Part shown: positions 57,655-64,000 of the stretch, piece after piece
How positions within the stretch are numbered: position 1 is the stretch's first letter
Layout of the letters: the number at the start of each line of letters is the position of its first letter
From: Stenotrophomonas africana
GTDB taxonomy: Bacteria > Pseudomonadota > Gammaproteobacteria > Xanthomonadales > Xanthomonadaceae
Length of the DNA: 64,000 bases
Reading direction: 5' to 3'
Assembly (NCBI RefSeq): GCF_013004645.1
Contig: NZ_JABEME010000008.1
Span: forward strand, 1 to 64,000
Translations under genes and position numbers: made by a program
Notes under the pieces: model-generated
What the model was told of the DNA's origin: nothing
Seen by the model: only the letters and a program-made list of their open reading frames with translations
Databases searched by the model: none

Positions 57655-58548
57655 TTACCGCTTGCGCATCGTGCGGATGTTGTCACCGACGAACAGGATC
57701 AGGCCGGCCCAGATCGCGGCGAAACCGATCGCCTTGGCGGTATCGAACACCTCATGGAAGAAAAACACGCCCAGCAGCAGCTGCAGGCTCGGCGCGATGT
57801 ACTGCAGGATGCCGACCAGCGACAGCGGAATGCGCTTCACACCGTAGGCGAAGCCGATCAGCGGTACCGCAGTGACCGCGCCGCCGAAGATCAGCAGCAG
57901 GTCGTTGCGCCAGCCCCAGCCATGGAAGAACGCGCCGCCGTGGCCGTTCTCGGCCCAGATCGCAAACGCCAACGCCGGCAGGAACAGGTACATGCTCTCC
58001 ACGCCCAGACCAGCCACCGGATCGACCGAGACCAGCTTGCGCAGCAGGCCATACAGGCCGAACGAACAGGCCAGGCCCAGCGCGATCCACGGTGGCGTAC
58101 CCGCGTCGATGGTCAGCCAGGCCACGCCCACCGCCGCCATCGCTACCGCCACCCATTGCAGGCGGCGCAGCCGCTCCTTCAGTACCAGCACGCCCAGCAG
58201 CACGTTCACCAGCGGGTTGATGAAGTAGCCCAGGCTGGTCTCGATCACATGGCCGGCGTTGACGGCCCAGATGTACAGCCCCCAGTTGAACGCGATGGTC
58301 AGGCTGGACACCAGCAGGATCGGCAGCGCGCGCGGCTGCGCTGCGATCTTCTGCCACCAGCCCAGGCGCGAGCTGAGCAGCAGCCAGCCCACCACCATCA
58401 CGGTGCTCCAGATGATGCGGTGGGCGATGATCTGGAACGAGGGCACCTCGTTGAGCAGGTGCCAGTACACCGGCACCAGCCCCCAGATCACGAAGGTGGA
58501 GGCAGTGACCAGCAGGCCACGGCGTTGTTCCTTCTCGTCCATGCTCAT
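57655..58548 (-). CDS. rarD: EamA family transporter RarD
   Basis: A 297-residue, ten-helix DMT-superfamily permease. GLLVTASTFVIWGLVPVYWHLL at the start and ETSLGYFINPLVNVLLGVLVLKERL in the middle are RarD signatures. Its name comes from chloramphenicol sensitivity, but the substrate is unknown. It overlaps the upstream EamA gene by 4 bases. Confidence 0.9.
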   Translation of the reverse strand: MSMDEKEQRRGLLVTASTFVIWGLVPVYWHLLNEVPSFQIIAHRIIWSTVMVVGWLLLSSRLGWWQKIAAQPRALPILLVSSLTIAFNWGLYIWAVNAGHVIETSLGYFINPLVNVLLGVLVLKERLRRLQWVAVAMAAVGVAWLTIDAGTPPWIALGLACSFGLYGLLRKLVSVDPVAGLGVESMYLFLPALAFAIWAENGHGGAFFHGWGWRNDLLLIFGGAVTAVPLIGFAYGVKRIPLSLVGILQYIAPSLQLLLGVFFFHEVFDTAKAIGFAAIWAGLILFVGDNIRTMRKR

Positions 58549-59450
58549 TTCTTTCTCGTCCTTGCCATTGTCAACACCACCACACCCAGAAGAATCACCG
58601 CCATCGCCAGCAGGTCGCGCCAGCCGAAGCGTTCACCGTTGAGCAGTGCGCCCAGCAGCACCGCGATGACCGGATTGACGTACGCATAGCTGCCGGCCAG
58701 CGCCGGGCGCACGTTCTGCAGCAGCCATACGTAGGCGGTGAACGCGACGATGGAACCGAACACGCACAGGTAGGCCATCGCCAGCAGGCCGCCGGTGTCG
58801 GGCAATGTGGTCGGGCGTTCGCCCACGGCCAGGCCGATCACTACCAGCAACACGCCACCGCAGATCATCTGCCCGGCGGCGGTCATGAACGGGCCCGGCA
58901 GGTCCAGGCCGCGTGCCCACACCGAACCGAAGGCCCAGCCGACCGGCGCGATCAGCAGCAGCACCAGCCCGGTCGGCGATGCGGTCAGACTACTGCCGGC
59001 ATTGAGCCAGACCACGCCCAGAAAACCGATGGCGATGCCCAGCCACTCACCACGGCTGGCGTGCTGGCCGCGCAGCGCTGAGAACAGCGCCATCCACAGC
59101 GGTACCGAAGCCACCGCAGTCGCGGCCAGGCCCGAGGACACCTCACGCTCGGCCAGCACCACCATGCCGTTGCCCAGCACCAGCATGGTCACGCCCATCA
59201 CCACCAGGTTGCGCCACTGCCGAAGGGTCGGGTTCGGCAGCTTCCAGAACAGGCGCAGCGCCGCGAACATCACCCCGCCGGCAATGATGAAGCGGCTGCC
59301 GGAGACCATCGTCAGCGGCAGTGCGCCGCCGTGCAGGGCCTTGGCGATGCCCAGGTAGGTCGAGCCCCAGACCACGTAGACCAGCAGCAATGCCAGCGCG
59401 ACAAGGCCGCCCCGGGGGGCAGCCGCAGACGAAGAAGGGGGAGCCGACAT
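58545..59450 (-). CDS. EamA family transporter (YedA-like)
   Basis: A 301-residue ten-helix DMT permease. VYVVWGSTYLGIAKALHGGALPLTM at the start and GSYAYVNPVIAVLLGALLNGERF near the end fit YedA. It is the first of two coupled permease genes, overlapping rarD by 4 bases. Export of amino acids or other metabolites is usual for the family, but unproven here. Confidence 0.88.
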   Translation of the reverse strand: MSAPPSSSAAAPRGGLVALALLLVYVVWGSTYLGIAKALHGGALPLTMVSGSRFIIAGGVMFAALRLFWKLPNPTLRQWRNLVVMGVTMLVLGNGMVVLAEREVSSGLAATAVASVPLWMALFSALRGQHASRGEWLGIAIGFLGVVWLNAGSSLTASPTGLVLLLIAPVGWAFGSVWARGLDLPGPFMTAAGQMICGGVLLVVIGLAVGERPTTLPDTGGLLAMAYLCVFGSIVAFTAYVWLLQNVRPALAGSYAYVNPVIAVLLGALLNGERFGWRDLLAMAVILLGVVVLTMARTRKK

Positions 59451-59597
59451 GACACACCAGGGAGCCGGGGGAAGGCGGATTCTAGGACGTTTTGAGTATG
59501 GTCCGTGACCCCATACGGTGGCACGCTGTCATCCATCCATGCACCCTGCTCTGGTCTGCTACCCCGTGTTGACGGCTGATGCAGTACCAAGAGGGCT

Positions 59598-59633
59598 GCC
59601 CGGCCGCGCCGCCCCAAGGCCGGGCGCCGTTTT
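59598..59633 (+). promoter_or_regulatory. GC-rich hairpin in the leader of the symporter gene
   Basis: GCCCGGCC (59598-59605) pairs with GGCCGGGC (59618-59625), followed by GCCG and four T. It lies about 40 bases before the start codon of the MFS gene and could act as an attenuator or be a terminator remnant. Confidence 0.35.
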
Positions 59634-59673
59634 CCCTGCGCACGGACGCGCCGCATCGAGGATTCCCACCCAG

Positions 59674-61008
59674 ATGAGCACCACGTCCCAACCTGCCGTA
59701 CCCGCGAACGACCGCGCCGCCCTGCGGCGGTCGATCTCCAACACCCTCAAAGGCTCCGCCGGCAACCTGGTGGAGTGGTATGACGTCTACGTGTACTCGG
59801 TGTTCGCCGTGTACTTCGAATCGCAGTTCTTCTCGCCGGACGACAAGAACTCCACCATGTACGTATGGGCGATCTTCGCCGCAACGTTCCTGATGCGCCC
59901 GATCGGCGCCTGGTTCTTCGGCCGCTTCGCCGACCGCCACGGCCGCCGCCTGGCGCTGACGGTATCGGTCACGTTGATGGCGCTGTGCTCGTTCCTCATC
60001 GCCATCACCCCCACCGCCGCCAGCATCGGCATCTGGGCTGCAGTGATCCTGCTGTTCGCACGCCTGCTGCAGGGCTTCGCCACCGGTGGCGAGTACGGTG
60101 CCAGCGCCACCTACATGTCCGAGGCCGCCATTCCCGGCCGCCGCGGCTTCCTGTCCTCCTTCCACTACGTCACCCTGGTCGGCGGCCATGTGCTGGCCCA
60201 GCTGACCCTGCTGCTGATGCTGACCTTCTGGGGCAAGCCGGAAATCTCCGAGTGGGGCTGGCGCATCGCCTTCGGCATCGGCGGCATCGCCGCGGTGGTG
60301 GTGTTCTGGCTGCGCCGGGGCATGGACGAGTCGCTGTCGGAGTCGTCCATCGAGGCCGCGCGCGAGGGCAAGGCGCAGAAGTCCGGTTCGATGTACGAAC
60401 TGTTCGTGCACCAGTGGCGTCCGCTGCTGCTGTGCTTCCTGATCACCGCCGGTGGCACCGTGGCCTTCTACACCTACTCGGTGAACGGCCCGAAGATGAT
60501 CCAGAGCGCCTTCGCCGGCAACGACCCGATGACCGGCACCCTGATCAACCTGGGCGTGCTGGCGTTCCTGATGGTGCTGCAGCCGGTCGGCGGCTGGCTG
60601 TCGGACATCATCGGCCGCAAGACCCTGCTGGTGTTCTTCGGCGTCGGTGGCGTGCTGTACAGCTGGTACCTGATCACCCAGCTGCCGCACCAGCATGACG
60701 CCACCCTGGCGTTCCTGACCCTGGCGATGGCCTTCGTCATCCTCACCGGCTACACCTCCATCAACGCGGTGGTGAAGGCCGAGCTGTTCCCCACCCACGT
60801 GCGTGCACTGGGCGTGGGCCTGGGCTATGCGCTGGCCAACTCGCTGTTCGGCGGCACCGCCCCGCTGCTGTACCAGGGCGCGCTGAAGACCGGCCACGTC
60901 GACTGGTTCGCCATCTACGTGACCGCCACGATCGCGGTATCGTTGGTGGTCTATGTGTTCTTCCTCACCAACAAGGGCCCGAACTGGCTCGACGGCACCC
61001 GCAAGTAG
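59674..61008 (+). CDS. MFS dicarboxylate/metabolite:H+ symporter (KgtP-like)
   Basis: A 444-residue, 12-helix symporter. GSAGNLVEWYDVYVYSVFAVYF at the start, the loop motif FGRFADRHGRRLAL and LLQGFATGGEYGASATYMSEAA match the metabolite:H+ symporter family (KgtP, ProP, ShiA). KgtP imports 2-oxoglutarate; the true substrate is not proven. ATG 59674 (MSTTSQPAV) follows GAGGA; the long frame upstream is not conserved. Confidence 0.9.
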   Translation: MSTTSQPAVPANDRAALRRSISNTLKGSAGNLVEWYDVYVYSVFAVYFESQFFSPDDKNSTMYVWAIFAATFLMRPIGAWFFGRFADRHGRRLALTVSVTLMALCSFLIAITPTAASIGIWAAVILLFARLLQGFATGGEYGASATYMSEAAIPGRRGFLSSFHYVTLVGGHVLAQLTLLLMLTFWGKPEISEWGWRIAFGIGGIAAVVVFWLRRGMDESLSESSIEAAREGKAQKSGSMYELFVHQWRPLLLCFLITAGGTVAFYTYSVNGPKMIQSAFAGNDPMTGTLINLGVLAFLMVLQPVGGWLSDIIGRKTLLVFFGVGGVLYSWYLITQLPHQHDATLAFLTLAMAFVILTGYTSINAVVKAELFPTHVRALGVGLGYALANSLFGGTAPLLYQGALKTGHVDWFAIYVTATIAVSLVVYVFFLTNKGPNWLDGTRK

Positions 61009-61075
61009 GCGCGTTGCCCTGATCGCAGCCACCGGTGCACTGCCGGTGGCCGCTGCGTCTCCCGCCACGCCACTG

Positions 61076-61371
61076 ATGTGGATGGCGGCGACGCTGGCCG
61101 CAGCCACGGCACTGGCCTGGCTGCTGCGCCGTCCCAACGCACAGGCCGCGTGGCCGCGCATCGGCTTCGGGGTCGCCCTGCTGGTGTTCTGCGGCGCGCT
61201 GGCGCTGCAGCTGGCGGTGGACCTGGGCAGCGGCCACAGCTCGCTGCAACTGCGCCTGCATCGCGGCATCAATGCAGGATCACCGGTTGGCCTGCGTACG
61301 ATGGTGGCGTGCTATCTGGCAGCGCTCGTCGCCAGTGGCTGGGGCGCGTGGAAGCTGTTGCGCCGGCGCAG

Positions 61372-61375
<4 letters not shown>
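61076..61375 (+). CDS. Small membrane protein, unknown function
   Basis: A 99-residue protein with three probable helices (MWMAATLAAATALAWLL; IGFGVALLVFCGALALQLAV; MVACYLAALVASGWGAWKLL) and an Arg-rich end. It follows the symporter gene on the same strand. ATG 61076 is the simplest start; GTG 61046 would add ten residues. The stop codon TAG is part of a GTAG-headed SMAG fragment. Confidence 0.55.
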
Positions 61376-61520
<145 letters not shown>

Positions 61521-61556
61521 CGGCGGAATGACATGACACCCCGCCGGTCCCGATCC

Positions 61557-63209
61557 TCAACGGCGGGCCGCTTCGCTCTTGTCGCGCGCGCCGCGGAACT
61601 CCGATTCCTTTTCCCACGTCGGCCAGCGGCGGCTGTTGGCCAGCTCGGCGCCCAGGTCGTAGACCAGCAGGGTGTCGGCTGCGTGGCCGCTCGGGTCCCA
61701 GCTCGGGGTCCAGGCATCGCAGGCCTGGTGATAGCAGTCGGCGAAATACTTCTCGCGCAGCGCGCGGCCGGCTTCAACCCCACCGTCCAGCTTGTCCAGG
61801 CCCGGGCCGATGGTGATCGCCGGCACGCCCAGGCGGGCGAAGGCGAAGTGGTCGGCACGGTAGAAGAAGCCGGCCTCCAGGTTCGGGTCCGGGCTGTAGC
61901 TGCGGCCGCGGGCCTTTGCCACGCGTTCCAGGTCGCCTTCCAGCGAGACCCGGCCCTTGCCCCACGAGGCGATGTCACGGGTCGCGCCATCCGGGCTGAA
62001 CATCTCGATGTTCAGCACCGCAGCGGTTTTGTCCAGCGGCGCCAGCGGGTGCGCGGCGTAGTAGCTGGCACCCAGCAGGCCCTTCTCTTCGGCGGTCAGT
62101 GCCACGAAGTACAGTGTGCGCTGCGGCTGCGGGCCGGCGGCGAACACGCGGCCCAGTTCCAGCACCGTGGCCACGCCGGTGGCGTTGTCGATCGCACCAC
62201 GGCGGATGCGGTCGCCCTTGGCGTCGGCCTGGCCGATACCGAAGGCATCCCAGTGCGCGGAGAAGATCACGGCCTCGTCGGCGTGTTCACCACCGGGCAG
62301 CTTGGCCACCACGTTGCGGGTCACCACCTGCTCGCGCTTGAGCGCGAAATCCACGCTCAGCTTCGCGTTGTCCAGTGCCACCGGGCGGAAGTCTGCACGC
62401 ATCGCCTTGCGCTTCTCGGCATCGAAGTCGAGGCCGGCGTCGGCGAAGATCGCCTCGGCCAGCTCGCGCTGCATCCAGCCACGCAGCGGCGTGTGCTGCG
62501 CCATCGCCTCGGCCTGGCCGCGTTCGATGTCGAACAGCGGCGAGGTACCCGAGCTCTTCACCGTGGCCCAGCCATACGCAGCCGGCGCGGTCTCGTGCAC
62601 GATCAGCACGCCCTCGGCGCCACGGCGCGCAGCTTCCTCGAACTTGTAGGTCCAGCGGCCGTAGTAGGTCACCGCCTTGCCATCGAACGCACCCGGCGCA
62701 TCAGCCTCGAAATCGGCGTCGTTGATCAGCACGACGGCGATCTTGCCGTGCAGGTCCACGTCCTTGTAGTCGTTCCACTGGCGTTCCGGCGCGTCGATGC
62801 CGTAGCCGACGAACACCAGCGGGGCATCCTTGATCTGCACGCGCTCGCGCGGCTGCAGGCTCTGCAGGGTCACGTCCACGCCGTTGGCCAGCGCACGCTT
62901 GCCACGCTTCAGCGACAGGCTGGCCTTGGCCGGTCCGTCCAGCTGCGCGCGCACCAGCGGCACCGGCTGCACCCAGCTGCCGTCCACGCCACCCGGCTGC
63001 AGGCCATAGCTGCGGAACTGCTCGATCAGGTACTGCACCGTGCGTTCTTCGCCTTCGGTCGCCGGCGCGCGGCCCTCGAATTCATCCGACGCCAGCACAC
63101 GCACGTGGCGCGACAGTGCCTGCGGATCGATACCGCCGCCGGGCAGGTCATTGGCCGCATGGGCCAGACCCCCGACAAACAGGCAGGACGACAGCAGCAA
63201 CACGCGCAT
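61557..63209 (-). CDS. Secreted M28 family zinc peptidase
   Basis: A 550-residue peptidase with a signal peptide (MRVLLLSSCLFVGGLAHA), an N-terminal M28 part, an inserted PA domain (about 130-260: LVFVGYGIDAPERQWNDYKDVDLHGKI) and the catalytic core with metal ligands in SAHWDAFG, AIDNATGVATV and ALTAEEKGLLGA. It probably acts as an aminopeptidase in the periplasm or outside. ATG 63209 is preferred; GTG 63218 is possible. It stands alone. Confidence 0.91.
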   Translation of the reverse strand: MRVLLLSSCLFVGGLAHAANDLPGGGIDPQALSRHVRVLASDEFEGRAPATEGEERTVQYLIEQFRSYGLQPGGVDGSWVQPVPLVRAQLDGPAKASLSLKRGKRALANGVDVTLQSLQPRERVQIKDAPLVFVGYGIDAPERQWNDYKDVDLHGKIAVVLINDADFEADAPGAFDGKAVTYYGRWTYKFEEAARRGAEGVLIVHETAPAAYGWATVKSSGTSPLFDIERGQAEAMAQHTPLRGWMQRELAEAIFADAGLDFDAEKRKAMRADFRPVALDNAKLSVDFALKREQVVTRNVVAKLPGGEHADEAVIFSAHWDAFGIGQADAKGDRIRRGAIDNATGVATVLELGRVFAAGPQPQRTLYFVALTAEEKGLLGASYYAAHPLAPLDKTAAVLNIEMFSPDGATRDIASWGKGRVSLEGDLERVAKARGRSYSPDPNLEAGFFYRADHFAFARLGVPAITIGPGLDKLDGGVEAGRALREKYFADCYHQACDAWTPSWDPSGHAADTLLVYDLGAELANSRRWPTWEKESEFRGARDKSEAARR

Positions 63210-63295
63210 CGGATTCACGGCAGTACCACGGCTAGCTTGGAAGTCACCAGAGTGTAACGTGGTCGTGACATCACGGCGCAGCCTGGGCCCACGTC

Positions 63296-63318
63296 CTCCA
63301 CGCATGGCATGGATCTAC
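63296..63318 (-). repeat. SMAG-type palindrome overlapping the stop codon of the next gene
   Basis: On the minus strand GTAG (63318-63315) leads into GATCCATGCCATGCGTGGA, with arms TCCATGC/GCGTGGA allowing one mismatch. Its TAG is the stop codon of the metallo-beta-lactamase-fold gene. Confidence 0.7.
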
Positions 63319-64000
63319 CTGCTGATACGGTCCAGCCAGCACGCCAGGCCCTGCGCGTTGAGTTCGATGTCCATCGCCAGAACAGCAGTCACCGCCGCAT
63401 CGTCCAGCGCGCAGCCATGCAGCTGTGCACGTTCCAGGTACAGCGCCTGCAGTGCGGCCAACAGGCAGCGGTGGCGGTCCGGCCGGCCATCGCACTGGCG
63501 GCCGATGGCGGCCATTGCATCGATCTGCTCGAACAGGTCGTCGGCCAGTTTCTCCACCTGTTCCACACGACCGTAGTGGGTCAGGTACATCGCCTGCGGG
63601 TCGTAGCCCAGCATTCGCTGGATCGAGGCCTTCATCGCCTCTGGGTCGAACTGCACCGGCGACGACGTCGGGAAGATGAAAGCGCCCTGCGCACTGTCCA
63701 GCTCGCGGTAGGAGATGCCGAAGGTATCGCCGGTGAACCAGCTGCGGCTGCGCGCATCCCACACGCAGTAGTGGTGCAGCGCGTGGCCCGGCGTGTGCAG
63801 CAGGACCAGCTCGCGGCCGGCCAGATCGATGCGGTGGCCGTCTTCGGCCACCACCACACGCTGCTCCGGAATCGCCTCGATGCGACCATAGCTGCGCGCG
63901 ATCTCCCCGGCACCATAAACGGCGGTGGCACCGGCAATCAGCCGGGTCGGATCGATCATGTGCGGCGCGCCGCGCGGGTGCAGCACCGCCTTTGCGTTCG
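63315..64000 (-). CDS. Metallo-beta-lactamase-fold hydrolase, 5' end cut by the window edge
   Basis: The frame is open to the right edge, so the N-terminus with the HxHxDH motif is missing. The visible 228 residues start NAKAVLHPRGAPHMIDPTRL, a usual continuation after the first metal motif, and contain VLLHTPGHALHHYCVWD (metal His), WFTGDTFGISYREL (metal Asp) and YLTHYGRV (metal His). Glyoxalase II-like or other thioester hydrolysis is possible; the substrate is unknown. Confidence 0.85.
   Translation of the reverse strand, partial: NAKAVLHPRGAPHMIDPTRLIAGATAVYGAGEIARSYGRIEAIPEQRVVVAEDGHRIDLAGRELVLLHTPGHALHHYCVWDARSRSWFTGDTFGISYRELDSAQGAFIFPTSSPVQFDPEAMKASIQRMLGYDPQAMYLTHYGRVEQVEKLADDLFEQIDAMAAIGRQCDGRPDRHRCLLAALQALYLERAQLHGCALDDAAVTAVLAMDIELNAQGLACWLDRISR

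Overview
The window is chromosomal DNA of a high-GC gammaproteobacterium of the Xanthomonadaceae, almost certainly Stenotrophomonas (maltophilia group). The evidence is the dense packing of Xanthomonas-like core genes, an Ax21-family outer membrane protein, an ampG gene coupled to an exonuclease gene, and many small GTAG-headed palindromes of the SMAG (Stenotrophomonas maltophilia GTAG) type. I see no phage, insertion sequence, plasmid module, CRISPR array or tRNA. Family calls rest on motifs read by eye; no database search was run.

Layout. Positions 1-360 hold the leader and two tandem promoters of an rRNA operon that runs off the left edge (minus strand), followed by tyrS. Positions 1.8-7.1 kb hold cell-wall genes: an M23 endopeptidase, anmK, ampG and the exonuclease gene coupled to ampG, plus a small orphan FitA-like protein. 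pyrE and a secreted coiled-coil protein follow. 8.7-16.8 kb is a complete kdpFABC-kdpDE potassium operon with a likely KdpE site and a 30-codon kdpF. 16.9-21.0 kb (minus) is coaBC-dut-algC, where the phosphomannomutase carries a long membrane-anchored N-terminal extension. A NarL-type regulator, radC, argS and a SPOR-domain protein come next (21.2-25.4 kb).

25.5-35.5 kb is a mosaic of short units: a short-chain dehydrogenase, yehS, a LysR/MFS divergent pair, two small outer membrane barrels (one Ax21-like), a LuxR-type regulator with a degenerate receiver, a secreted S9 peptidase starting at TTG, and small hypotheticals. 35.6-41.6 kb carries a histone-H1-like Lys/Ala-rich protein, an unexplained 490-base gap, an HtrA/Deg protease, a yqjD-yqjE-yqjK-like membrane operon and an AI-2E-family permease. 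41.6-45.5 kb has a HAD phosphatase with an M17 aminopeptidase, then a membrane-anchored catalase-fold protein coupled to a cytochrome b561.

Between b561 and the next convergent operon lies a 460-base inverted repeat with arms of about 190 bases. 46.0-54.3 kb contains two divergent ABC systems: an ABC-2 exporter with its own DesK/DesR-like two-component system on the minus strand, and a MacAB-like set (fusion protein, ATPase, two FtsX-type permeases) on the plus strand. The rest holds a TonB-dependent receptor, rarD and a second EamA permease, a KgtP-like symporter, an M28 peptidase, and the 3' part of a metallo-beta-lactamase-fold gene cut by the right edge.

Themes are envelope maintenance (M23, AnmK, AmpG, Deg, SPOR protein, barrels, secreted peptidases), ion and solute transport, and signalling. 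The least explained items are the giant inverted repeat, the 36.5-37.0 kb gap, the degenerate-receiver regulator, the catalase/b561 pair and SMAG palindromes that supply stop codons.
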